DNA of 64,000 nt from Saprospiraceae bacterium UBA7687 (GTDB taxonomy: Bacteria > Bacteroidota > Bacteroidia > Chitinophagales > Saprospiraceae), in assembly GCA_002482845.1 (NCBI GenBank), contig DLGT01000024.1, positions 1-64,000 on the forward strand. Direction: 5' to 3'. The notes under the pieces were generated by a model. The model ran no database searches, was not told the origin of the DNA, and saw only the letters and a list, made by a program, of their open reading frames with translations. Of this stretch, positions 27,446-35,785 are shown one piece after another (within the stretch, counting starts at the first letter, position 1; each line of letters opens with the position of its first letter). Made by a program: the position numbers and the translations under genes.

Positions 27446-29866
27446 ATGCGTAGATTTTTTACAAAAAATTTAATGTTAGTAGTTTTGGGATTTGTGTCAT
27501 TCAATATGATGGCTCAAGTGAATAAACTAAAGATTACTGCTCCAGTAGGTATAGCTGGGGATTATAACATTCAAAGATTTAACTGGGGTGCAGTAAAATC
27601 TCAGCCGCTTAAAGCAGTTGCTGAGTTTGCAGTAGACGGCACAGCACCATTTAATGATGGTTGTGAGACGATCACTAATGACTTAACTGGAAAGGTTGCT
27701 TTTATTGATAGAAACCTTTGTGGTATATCTATCAAAACTGATAATGCTATAAAGGCAGGGGCAATTGCAGTAATTATTTGCAACACAGCGACAGGAACTG
27801 GCCCGAATCAAATTACAGGTGGTGAACTAGGCTTAAAGCAAACCATTAATACATACATGATGTCAAATGCTGATTGTCAGTTAATTAGAACTGCAATTTT
27901 GGCTGGAACTGTTGGCGAAGTAGAATTATTTAATATGCCAATGGAATGTGAACCTACATATGAAAATGATGTTTTTTGGGGAAATGTAAAAGGACAAGGT
28001 GACTTTGATGGTGGTTTGAATGATTGGATTATCGAAAACCTAGATACTGCCCTAAATTCTAAAGTTACTTGGTACCACTCTGAATCAGGTTTTCCGAGAA
28101 CTGCAAGAGGTTTTACAGATAACAACATAAAGTCTACGACTCAATGTAATGGTACAGCAGTAATGGATATCGAAGCGCTACAGACAATAGATAACCCTAC
28201 CTTAGCACAGCCATACTTTAGATATACATCTAGTCTTATTTCTCCTCCGATTGATTGTAGAGGAAAAAATAACATCATACTTCAATTTACTATGTTTCAT
28301 AATAGATTGAATGGTAATGCACAAATTTCATTTTTCGATGGTAGCAACTGGTCTGATCCAGCTATTATAGCTACGAGTAATGCAATAAATACCACTGCCT
28401 TACCAGAGACTGTTATTTATCCATTACCAGAGTTCGCAAACAAAGAAAACTGTAGAGTGAGATTTACAGTCAATAATGCAGACTTTTACACTTTTGTATT
28501 AGATGATGTCATGATGATCGATAGAACAATTGTAGACGTTAGAGTTAATAAAGGATGGTTCTCAACTGCACCTTCTGTCAAGGTGCCTAAAGATCAGGTG
28601 TCAGAGATTCCATTAATGGCTGACATTGAAAATGTAGGTAATACAGAGGCAAACGATACAAAATTAACGGTTGAGATTAAGGATGCAGCTGGTGTTGTAA
28701 TTGAAACTTTAGAGAATGAATACGGTACAGTAAGTGGTGCTACGATTGTAGAAAATGAGATTTTTGCTAATTTTTATACTCCACCAGGAATAGTTGGTAA
28801 ATATACTGGTAGCTATGTAATTTCATCTCCTGATGAACCAGCTTCTAATAATGGAAACAATGTGGCTGATTTCGAATTTTATGTTACCGATAAAACTTTT
28901 GGTAATTTGTTATCTGAGGAGGAAAGAGGTCTTGTATATCTAGAAGATATAGCTGATAGTTGGGTAGTAACTGTAAGTAATTATTACTCTATGGGTAATG
29001 TGTATTATGTAGTAAATGGTGGAGAAGACTACAGAGTTGATGGTGTGACTCTTGGACTTGCTAACACAGTTGATGAAGTATCAGGAGGAAATGCAGGTGC
29101 TATCTTTATAGATGTATATAAGTTAAACGAAGTTATTGGAATTGAAAATCCTGATAGAAGAGAATTAGTTGGTACAGGAGCAATATTTACAGATGATGAA
29201 AGCATCGTTGATTTGAGAAGTTTTACGGTACCAGTTTTTGCTCCAGATGCTGAAGGTGGACCTAGTGAAGAAAGGATGATATTAGAAGACAATACTTCTT
29301 ATTTTGTAACAGCACATACGGCGCCATTTGATGGGTCCGCACCTAGATATACTTTATTGCAACATAGTGGTGCAGGTAATGATGCTTACGACAGATCAGT
29401 TTACCCTGCACCTACAAATTTTGTATTAGATTCTTTACAATTAAATAGAATTGCTGGTACTTTCACAAGTCTAAGTGGAATTGATGGCAGTTATGAAGAC
29501 ATTAGAAGTAGAAGTTACACTAGAACAGGAAATGAAGGCTTCGGTGCGTGGTCTATGGCTTATTTAGACTTCATTGTTACAAGAATTAGTTCTACATATG
29601 ACATCAAAACAAATATCCAAGTGACTACTTTCCCTAACCCTGCTGCTAATGAATTATATATCGACATCACATTAGAAAATGTATCTAACGATGTAAGAGT
29701 AGAATTAGTAGGTATGGATGGTAAAGTTGTAGCTAACAAATCATACAATAATGTACTTGATTCAAGACTTAAGCTTGACCTAAGTAGTGTTCCAGCAGGT
29801 GCGTACAGCGCTTTGATCCACACGAATGAAGGTGTTGCTACTAAAAAAGTAATGGTACAGAAATAA
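27446..29866 (+). CDS. Secreted PA-domain protein with T9SS sorting domain
   Basis: An 806-residue exported protein. The signal peptide is at 1-23 (ends MMAQ). Residues about 30-160 read as a protease-associated (PA) domain: GKVAFIDRNLCGISIKTDNA and KAGAIAVIICN match the usual PA pattern. The middle (about 180-360) resembles a MAM/jelly-roll module; a CARDB-like segment follows near 390-470. The last ~80 residues (TTFPNPAANELYIDI to VPAGAYSALIHTNEG and KKVMVQK) are a type A T9SS sorting domain. No peptidase domain is seen although PA domains often accompany one. It is alone in its transcript and has a terminator downstream. Likely surface-bound or released; function unknown. Confidence 0.82.
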   Translation: MRRFFTKNLMLVVLGFVSFNMMAQVNKLKITAPVGIAGDYNIQRFNWGAVKSQPLKAVAEFAVDGTAPFNDGCETITNDLTGKVAFIDRNLCGISIKTDNAIKAGAIAVIICNTATGTGPNQITGGELGLKQTINTYMMSNADCQLIRTAILAGTVGEVELFNMPMECEPTYENDVFWGNVKGQGDFDGGLNDWIIENLDTALNSKVTWYHSESGFPRTARGFTDNNIKSTTQCNGTAVMDIEALQTIDNPTLAQPYFRYTSSLISPPIDCRGKNNIILQFTMFHNRLNGNAQISFFDGSNWSDPAIIATSNAINTTALPETVIYPLPEFANKENCRVRFTVNNADFYTFVLDDVMMIDRTIVDVRVNKGWFSTAPSVKVPKDQVSEIPLMADIENVGNTEANDTKLTVEIKDAAGVVIETLENEYGTVSGATIVENEIFANFYTPPGIVGKYTGSYVISSPDEPASNNGNNVADFEFYVTDKTFGNLLSEEERGLVYLEDIADSWVVTVSNYYSMGNVYYVVNGGEDYRVDGVTLGLANTVDEVSGGNAGAIFIDVYKLNEVIGIENPDRRELVGTGAIFTDDESIVDLRSFTVPVFAPDAEGGPSEERMILEDNTSYFVTAHTAPFDGSAPRYTLLQHSGAGNDAYDRSVYPAPTNFVLDSLQLNRIAGTFTSLSGIDGSYEDIRSRSYTRTGNEGFGAWSMAYLDFIVTRISSTYDIKTNIQVTTFPNPAANELYIDITLENVSNDVRVELVGMDGKVVANKSYNNVLDSRLKLDLSSVPAGAYSALIHTNEGVATKKVMVQK

Positions 29867-29914
29867 TAGTAAATTTGCAGATTGCATGATTGCAGTCGTA
29901 GTAAAGCATTTTAT

Positions 29915-29950
29915 AAAAAGGGGAGACGTAATGTTCTCCCCTTTTTTATT
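29915..29950 (+). terminator. Rho-independent terminator after the PA-domain gene
   Basis: AAAAAGGGGAGA (29915-29926) pairs perfectly with TCTCCCCTTTTT (29935-29946) around an 8-base loop, then more T. It lies 48 bases after the stop in the 315-base gap 29867-30181. Confidence 0.85.
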
Positions 29951-30126
29951 GTTATGAGTTAAGAAGACAACCTTCGAGTTGCTTAGCATCTGAGATGAGC
30001 TTATATTTTAAGTGGCAACTCGTTTTTATGTGTATTTAAAGTTTTACATATCACGAAAAAAATATTTAGATATTTTTTTTTCACCTTTGAGGAGCGTTTA
30101 TCGTATTTTCGCATTCTTATAGATAT

Positions 30127-30135
30127 TACTTTTGT
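30127..30135 (+). promoter_or_regulatory. Bacteroidota -7 element before the lipoprotein-sigma operon
   Basis: TACTTTTGT matches TAnnTTTG and lies 46 bases before the lipoprotein start. I found no TTG at the right distance upstream, so it is a half-site only. Confidence 0.35.
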
Positions 30136-30181
30136 ACAAAAGAGTCAATCTTAGTTAATATTCCATAAAAGCGTCTTTATC

Positions 30182-32458
30182 ATGCGAATTATAAATTTTG
30201 TTTTCATCATCTTTTTCCTACTTTTGATGTCATGTCACAAGGATGAATTTTCAACTAACAAACCGATTATATCAGAAAAATTTACCGCCGAAGTTATTGA
30301 AGAAATCCAAAGTGATATCATCGGTTATGTCTATGACGAAAAAAACTTACCTGTATCAGATGCCATAGTTATGACATATAGTGGTCAGACAAAAACGAAC
30401 CAACACGGTGTTTTTATTTTTAAAAATACTAAAATGGACAAACAAGGTACTTTTATAAAAGTATTGAAAAATGGCTATATGCTTGGTTCTGATATGGTTT
30501 ACCCTAATATCGACGCCACCAATTACGCATATATTAAACTTTTGGCACTAGAGTCAGGCAAATCTTTCGTTAGTAATGTTGGTGGTTCTGTAGCTATTAC
30601 TGGTGGTGGTAAGGTCGTTTTTCCAGCTGATGCAATAGTAAAAGCTGATGGATTATCCCACGAGGGAAAAGTAAATGTTACTGCCAAATACCTAAATCCC
30701 AATGATCGTGAATTAGGAAATATTATGCCAGGTGGCTTGATAGCTGATGCGGCCAATGGAAATACCGTCATTCTTGGTACCCTAGGTATGGTAGCTATTG
30801 AGTTACGTGACAATGATGGTAATGAATTAAACCTTAAACCAGGCAAAAAGGCTAGAATTGAATTTCCAGTTGTTACTACTGCCAAACCAGCACAGATTCA
30901 GCTTTGGTCATTTGATGAGGACAAAGGCTGGTGGAAAGAAGAAGGATTTGCTACTTTAGAGAATGATGTGTATGTTGCAGAAGTAAGCCATTTTAGCTTT
31001 TGGAACTGTGATGCTCCTTTTCCATTAATCAATGTATGTGGTAAAGTACTGTATCAAAATGGAAGCCCAGTAGTCAATATTGGTGTTCAGGTTGAAGCTG
31101 ATGGTCTGGGTGTGGGCTATGGATATACAAATAGCAATGGAGAGTTTTGTGGTAAGATGCCAAAAGGTAAGGTACTCACATTTACTATTAATCATTATCA
31201 ATGTCAAAATGAAATGCATACATTCACCGCAGGACCATTCGAAAATAATGTATTACTAGATGACATCATTATTCAGAATATACCATCTGACATTATCGAA
31301 GGTACAATAAGTTGCAATGGCGTACCTGTAGAAAACGGAATTGTAGTCGTGAAGGTAAATGAAGCCACTATTATTTTTGAGGCAGCTGAAGATGGAAGTT
31401 TTTCATATGACATCACATCTTACCTATGTGGAGATGATGCGCCATTTGAAGTTTTTGGTTTTAATGTGCAAAATAATAATACAAGTGCCACATTTACAAT
31501 AAATTCTGGGTCTAGTTCAGATTTAAATCTAAATGTTTGTGCGTCTAATTGTGACCTTACGGCAGATTTTATATTTGATTGTGAAAGCACATTAACTGTA
31601 GAGGTAGGAAATGGTAGTGGCAACTATACTTACCAATGGACTAATAACTTATCGACATCAGCTACAGTTACAGGCGAATTTCAAGACTCATTGCAGAGTG
31701 GAACTGTATACTGTGTGACAGTAACAGATTCATCGAATGATTGTGAAAAGGTATTTTGTAAACAAGTCAGTGGCAAACCATACGTTTTCGTGCGTAATGA
31801 TTGTGCGGCAGGTGTTTTGTCAGCTATTGCTTATGGCGGTGTACCTTCATATTCTTATTTATGGTCCACGGGAGATATAAATCCTGAAATCATTCCCAAT
31901 GGACCAGGTTTTTATTGTATCACTGTGACAGATGCGAATGGATGTTCTAATACGGGATGCGTTGATTTCGCAGGTCCATTATTTGTGGCATCTACGTCTT
32001 CATCTTGTGATAAGAATATGTATGGTATCTCAAGTTCACCGTTTATATCTGGAAATTATTCTGTATCTGGCACAAATATTTTTGGGAGCATAGATTTTCC
32101 AATAAAAGCAAATATTTTCGAGACCACATTCAGATTTACTGTACTTTTGGGTGGAACTCAATGTGAAATCGTTCAAGAGGTAGTTTTGCCACAATTAGTC
32201 AATGGATTAACGGCAACTGCTGTAAATACCACTTGTGGTACTTGTAGTGATGGTTATATCAATATTTCGGTTAATTCAGGAGCAGATTGTTTATCTTGTC
32301 AAGTAGGAGCGACCAAAATATTTAAGGTTAACGATCTAAATACTGATCTCTCAAATGAAAACGCCGCAAAAACACTTGGCAAAGGAGAATATTATGTGGT
32401 AGTCACAGATGAGAATACAGCATGTTACATAGCGTTTAAAAAAGTAGTAATAAATTAA
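30182..32458 (+). CDS. Surface lipoprotein with carboxypeptidase-regulatory-like and SprB-like repeats
   Basis: A 758-residue lipoprotein. LLLMSC gives the lipobox with Cys18; the next residues HKDE are charged, as in exported Bacteroidota lipoproteins. Residues about 46-110 form a carboxypeptidase-regulatory-like/TonB-plug-type Ig domain (IIGYVYDEKNLPVSDAIV). The region about 130-280 is a beta-rich module with GGKVVFPADAIV. A second regulatory-like domain follows near 285-365 (NVCGKVLYQNGSPVVN). From about 455 there are Cys-rich SprB-like repeats such as YCITVTDANGCSNTGC, typical of gliding adhesins and cell-surface filaments. No T9SS sorting domain is seen at the end. An ECF sigma gene begins 10 bases later, suggesting one operon. 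Confidence 0.78.
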   Translation: MRIINFVFIIFFLLLMSCHKDEFSTNKPIISEKFTAEVIEEIQSDIIGYVYDEKNLPVSDAIVMTYSGQTKTNQHGVFIFKNTKMDKQGTFIKVLKNGYMLGSDMVYPNIDATNYAYIKLLALESGKSFVSNVGGSVAITGGGKVVFPADAIVKADGLSHEGKVNVTAKYLNPNDRELGNIMPGGLIADAANGNTVILGTLGMVAIELRDNDGNELNLKPGKKARIEFPVVTTAKPAQIQLWSFDEDKGWWKEEGFATLENDVYVAEVSHFSFWNCDAPFPLINVCGKVLYQNGSPVVNIGVQVEADGLGVGYGYTNSNGEFCGKMPKGKVLTFTINHYQCQNEMHTFTAGPFENNVLLDDIIIQNIPSDIIEGTISCNGVPVENGIVVVKVNEATIIFEAAEDGSFSYDITSYLCGDDAPFEVFGFNVQNNNTSATFTINSGSSSDLNLNVCASNCDLTADFIFDCESTLTVEVGNGSGNYTYQWTNNLSTSATVTGEFQDSLQSGTVYCVTVTDSSNDCEKVFCKQVSGKPYVFVRNDCAAGVLSAIAYGGVPSYSYLWSTGDINPEIIPNGPGFYCITVTDANGCSNTGCVDFAGPLFVASTSSSCDKNMYGISSSPFISGNYSVSGTNIFGSIDFPIKANIFETTFRFTVLLGGTQCEIVQEVVLPQLVNGLTATAVNTTCGTCSDGYINISVNSGADCLSCQVGATKIFKVNDLNTDLSNENAAKTLGKGEYYVVVTDENTACYIAFKKVVIN

Positions 32459-32468
32459 GAATTAAAGT

Positions 32469-33026
32469 TTGAGTCTACAAGATATCATACAAGGATGTAA
32501 GGAGGGAAACCGAACATGTCAAGATGCTCTGGTGCAAAAGTTCGCACCGGGGCTCTTGGCCTTATGTATGAGATATACTTCAGACAAAGAACTTGCAAAA
32601 GATGCCCTTCAGGAATGTTTTATCAATGTATTTAAGTATATCCATAAATACGAAGGCAAAGGATCATTTGAAGGGTGGATAAAAAGGATCGCAGTCACTT
32701 GTACACTAACTATACACAAAAAGTATCATCAGATTTACTTTGTAGAAGAGACTGTTGTCGACCAATATAGCCAAACCAATATTCCCGATATATATAGTGA
32801 CTTAGGTGTAGAAGAGATCATGGCACTTTTAAAGAAACTTCCAGAAAGTCTATACCTTGTCTTTAATCTTAATGTAGTAGAAGGGTTTAATCACGGGGAA
32901 ATCTCTGAGATGCTAGGTATAACTGAAAGCACATCAAGGGCAGCATTGTGTAAGGCAAGGAATAAATTGGTGGAATTAATAAAAAAGCAAAACGTGGTGA
33001 ATAGTTTTACAGCTATAGCCATTTAA
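32469..33026 (+). CDS. ECF-type RNA polymerase sigma factor (sigma-70 family)
   Basis: A 185-residue sigma factor with region 2 near 10-80 (DALQECFINVFKYIHKYEGKG and the WIKRIAVT helix) and region 4 near 115-170 (LPESLYLVFNLNVVEGFNHGEISEMLG, then SRAALCKARNKL). Regions 1 and 3 are absent, as in ECF sigmas. It starts at TTG 32469, since no in-frame ATG precedes region 2. It sits between a lipoprotein gene (10 bases) and a membrane-anchored gene (9 bases) that probably encodes its regulator. The target promoters are unknown. Confidence 0.92.
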   Translation: MSLQDIIQGCKEGNRTCQDALVQKFAPGLLALCMRYTSDKELAKDALQECFINVFKYIHKYEGKGSFEGWIKRIAVTCTLTIHKKYHQIYFVEETVVDQYSQTNIPDIYSDLGVEEIMALLKKLPESLYLVFNLNVVEGFNHGEISEMLGITESTSRAALCKARNKLVELIKKQNVVNSFTAIAI

Positions 33027-33035
33027 AATATAAAG

Positions 33036-34391
33036 ATGATGGAATACAATAAATTCGAAAGACAAATAGCAAATACACTTCGCCAAGATGAAGTAAGCCT
33101 AGATATCAATGCATTGATTGATGGCATTCATGGCAATAAGAAAAAAGACAGGAAATGGATGTTGTTATGGTTTTTTGTCATCGGCTCTATCTTAATGGCA
33201 AGTGGACTTGTATATATATCATCAGGTCAATTACAAGGAGGAAGTATCGTTGATGTTAAAGAAAATAGTAAATCTCTAGCTACACGTGAATCAAATGAAT
33301 CAGAAGTGAAAATTATTCAAAATCAGAATGAAATCATCTCTACTAACCAAATGAACAACAACCAATTGACATCATCATCTGAGTCTCAGGCAATGTTTAA
33401 CGATAATAGTGTTAATAAATCAAAATCTCTATATAAAATAGGTAAAACTCAAAGTTCTAAATCAACTATAACAACAACTCAAAATCAAAAAGTAAAAGAA
33501 GTTCTTGCAGAAAAACAAACTATATCTTATGACGCCCTAGCAAGTGAATCGAATACCACAAGGAATATAGATGACATCAGCATGCTGTCAAACCTAAGTT
33601 CAAATATAATTTTTGATCGTCCGCAAGTGGTTACAGATAAGGTGGTTTGTCCTACATTCTCCAGCAGACATAGATGGTATATCGAATTGATACCAGAAAT
33701 AGGTTACTTCAGACCATTAAAAACCCTAGAAAACACCACAGGAGAGCAAAATAATGTGTTTGACCTTAGAAATAAAAATGAAAAAACATTAGAAGGTATC
33801 CAAGCGGCGCTATACTTGCAACTTAGAAAACAGAAATCACCTTTATATCTGAAAGCAGGGCTTTCATATGCACGTCTGACAGAAAAAATGCAATTAGATT
33901 ATAGTTATACAAAACTAGATACTTCTAGAGGTATCATATCTGTAACCGTCTCTCAAACAGGTGATACAGTGACGACAATCATTGGGGATATAGTCACAGA
34001 AAGCAAATTGAGTGGAAAAAAGGTAGCGCATCATTCCTTCAGTTTGTACGATATTCCTGTGGCCATCGGATACGAAAAAAAGATGGGAATGTGGTCTTTT
34101 GGCATAGAAGGTGGTGTCATGCTCAATCTATCTATGCAAGCTAGTGGTAGCACACTCGCCACGGATACATCATTCGTATCAGTAGATACATCACCTAATC
34201 AATACCGTACCAATGTGGGACTCAGTTACTTTGGAGGCCTGAGTGTAGGCAGAGATTTTAATAGATTAGGACGTATTTATTTAGCTGTTAGGGCAAGATT
34301 TATACCAAATACATTTACTACTGATGCACAGAGATTTAGACAATCATATAACTTTGTGGGGCTTCACTTAGGATATATGTACACTTTTTAG
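33036..34391 (+). CDS. Single-pass membrane protein with barrel-like C-terminus, possible anti-sigma partner
   Basis: A 451-residue protein. Residues 1-40 are charged and would be cytoplasmic. One transmembrane helix lies near 43-61 (LLWFFVIGSILMASGLVYIS). A long Ser/Asn/Gln/Lys-rich linker runs to about 205. The rest is beta-rich with alternating aromatic residues and ends in GLHLGYMYTF, resembling an outer-membrane beta-barrel of the porin type. Position directly after an ECF sigma gene is where anti-sigma factors normally sit, so the short cytoplasmic part may bind the sigma. I do not see a ZAS zinc motif. The anti-sigma role is inferred from context only. Confidence 0.65.
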   Translation: MMEYNKFERQIANTLRQDEVSLDINALIDGIHGNKKKDRKWMLLWFFVIGSILMASGLVYISSGQLQGGSIVDVKENSKSLATRESNESEVKIIQNQNEIISTNQMNNNQLTSSSESQAMFNDNSVNKSKSLYKIGKTQSSKSTITTTQNQKVKEVLAEKQTISYDALASESNTTRNIDDISMLSNLSSNIIFDRPQVVTDKVVCPTFSSRHRWYIELIPEIGYFRPLKTLENTTGEQNNVFDLRNKNEKTLEGIQAALYLQLRKQKSPLYLKAGLSYARLTEKMQLDYSYTKLDTSRGIISVTVSQTGDTVTTIIGDIVTESKLSGKKVAHHSFSLYDIPVAIGYEKKMGMWSFGIEGGVMLNLSMQASGSTLATDTSFVSVDTSPNQYRTNVGLSYFGGLSVGRDFNRLGRIYLAVRARFIPNTFTTDAQRFRQSYNFVGLHLGYMYTF

Positions 34392-34620
34392 GGTGTTGCC
34401 ACCAATTTGAATTGAAGGAGTTTGGTGTATCCCCTTTTATCATCTAATTGAAAAAAAAAGCAATTTTTATGAAAGTGCAATTTTGGCATACGCTCAAAGT
34501 ATTTTGTTAATAGGTGTTTTTTTCTAGGACATCAAAGGATTTAAAGGAAGGTTAATAAGCAAAAATTCCCATCCAACTAAATTTTAACTATCTAAGGGTT
34601 TATGATATTGTATTAAAATC

Positions 34621-34629
34621 TATCTTTGC
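34621..34629 (+). promoter_or_regulatory. Bacteroidota -7 element before the DUF5606 gene
   Basis: TATCTTTGC matches TAnnTTTGC and lies 26 bases before the start codon. The -33 half is not clear. The rest of the 264-base gap shows nothing else. Confidence 0.45.
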
Positions 34630-34655
34630 AGTCCTTATTAAAAAATAGATCATAA

Positions 34656-35069
34656 ATGAATATCAAAAATATAGTAGCTGTAAGCGGATTGCCTGGATTA
34701 TTCAAATTAGCAGCGACCAAAAACAATGGATTGTTGGTATCAGATTTAGACACAGGTAAAACTAGATTTTGTTCTGTACGTCAGCATCAGTTCACACCTA
34801 TGGAGACAGTGGCGTTATACACAGATACAGATACGACTGAGATCAGTGTAGTGTTTCAAACTATGCTAGACAAAGAAGCCGAACTTCCCATTCCATCACC
34901 TAATGCATCTCACAAAGATTTGCAAAAATATTTTGAAGTGATTCTTCCCGATTATGATCGTGACAAGGTATTCCACAGCGACATGAAAAAAGTCATCAAG
35001 TGGTTTAACTTCCTGAACGAACGTGGATTATTGACTGCGGAGCCTGATAAAACAGGAGAGGAAGAGTAA
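34656..35069 (+). CDS. DUF5606 family protein
   Basis: A 137-residue protein of a family restricted to Bacteroidota and of unknown function. The N-terminus IVAVSGLPGLFKLAATKNNGLLVSDLDTG is characteristic, followed by EISVVFQTM and a helical C-terminal half ending in a charged tail (TGEEE). No signal peptide or membrane segment is seen, so it should be cytoplasmic. It has its own promoter-like element and no co-directional partner close by. Confidence 0.85.
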   Translation: MNIKNIVAVSGLPGLFKLAATKNNGLLVSDLDTGKTRFCSVRQHQFTPMETVALYTDTDTTEISVVFQTMLDKEAELPIPSPNASHKDLQKYFEVILPDYDRDKVFHSDMKKVIKWFNFLNERGLLTAEPDKTGEEE

Positions 35070-35177
35070 GTTTAATTTAAGTGATTTGACACAGGCAAAA
35101 GATGATTTTTTTCTAAAACCAATACAATGTCAATATGTGATGGCATTTGACAAAGGGACCGTAGAAAGGATTCAATT

Positions 35178-35318
35178 TTGCTGATTAACAAAAGATTTAA
35201 CAAATATAGAGACTCTGACATTCCAGAAGAGAAAAAAGAGAAATTCAAAAATTTGCTTTCAAACACCAATCTATATGAGGTGATTCAGGAAATAAAAAAG
35301 GAAACAGCTACGAAATAG
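35178..35318 (+). pseudogene. Orphan coding-like fragment, 46 codons
   Basis: A frame from TTG 35178 to TAG 35316-35318 encodes a strongly charged, helix-like peptide (KYRDSDIPEEKKEKFKNLL in the middle, ending EIKKETATK). Its composition resembles real protein more than random AT-rich DNA. No ATG precedes it. The frame immediately upstream that is open (35071-35184) is offset by one, so a frameshifted remnant of a longer gene is possible. I do not recognise the family. Confidence 0.25.
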
Positions 35319-35436
35319 TAGTTGAATATATTTGGTTTTTTTAGGATTGTAACTAATAAAACTTCAAATTTATCGTAAGAAATGTCACCTTTTCAGGGTT
35401 CGATATCATCTAGCTGCAGTATGTTATAATCTTGTC

Positions 35437-35449
35437 ATCCCTTCGGGAT
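35437..35449. repeat. REP-like palindrome (ATCCC-TTC-GGGAT)
   Basis: A perfect 5-base stem with loop TTC. Short GC-rich hairpins of this kind are scattered between genes in many Bacteroidota. Confidence 0.5.
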
Positions 35450-35491
35450 TATTGTGGCACCGATTTATGACAACCGATGGTCGAAGTAACG

Positions 35492-35526
35492 CTGGATCGT
35501 CACAAGTTCTGTGACTTCGATCCCAG
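35492..35526. repeat. Imperfect inverted repeat
   Basis: CTGGATCG and TCACA in the left arm face TGTGA and CGATCCCAG in the right arm, allowing a hairpin with small bulges. The GC-rich arms stand out from AT-rich surroundings. Confidence 0.5.
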
Positions 35527-35671
35527 ACATTAAGAATTTGCAATTCGATACACCAAAACTCAGCAAAAAGAAATATCTTCGCATGAAATATTGTCGAAAA
35601 TGCATGGATATATATTTTTCCATTAAATAGTTGACGATGAAGTATAAAACCTGTTAGCTTTAAATGTAGGA

Positions 35672-35690
35672 TCGCAGTTGCAAACTGCGA
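35672..35690. repeat. Perfect hairpin, 8-base stem
   Basis: TCGCAGTT (35672-35679) pairs with AACTGCGA (35683-35690) over a 3-base loop. There is no T run, so termination is unlikely; it looks like a REP-type element. Confidence 0.55.
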
Positions 35691-35734
35691 CCATCGTGAT
35701 TTTTTAAAAGTTAATAATTAATAAAAAACTAAGT

Positions 35735-35743
35735 TATATTTGC
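35735..35743 (+). promoter_or_regulatory. Bacteroidota -7 element before the T9SS gene
   Basis: TATATTTGC matches TAnnTTTGC, 42 bases before the start codon. No clear -33 TTG at the right distance. Confidence 0.4.
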
Positions 35744-35785
35744 ATTCGAAAGAATTTTGTACTTAATAAAAAAATAAATTGTAAC

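Larger units (their letters stand above)
35070..35785. other. 716-base gap with REP-like palindromes and an orphan reading frame
   Basis: A non-genic stretch between the DUF5606 gene and the T9SS gene. It holds a short orphan frame (35178-35318), three palindromes (35437-35449, 35492-35526, 35672-35690) and a -7 element (35735-35743). It starts an accessory-looking segment that runs to about 39.03 kb. Confidence 0.6.

Noticed and set aside
32469..34391. SusC/SusD-type FecI-FecR system
   Set aside because: There is an ECF sigma, but the following protein lacks a FecR domain and no TonB receptor or SusD gene is present.
35072..35269. Minus-strand 65-codon ORF
   Set aside because: Low-complexity Leu/Ser/Phe product with no start context, opposite the better plus-strand fragment.
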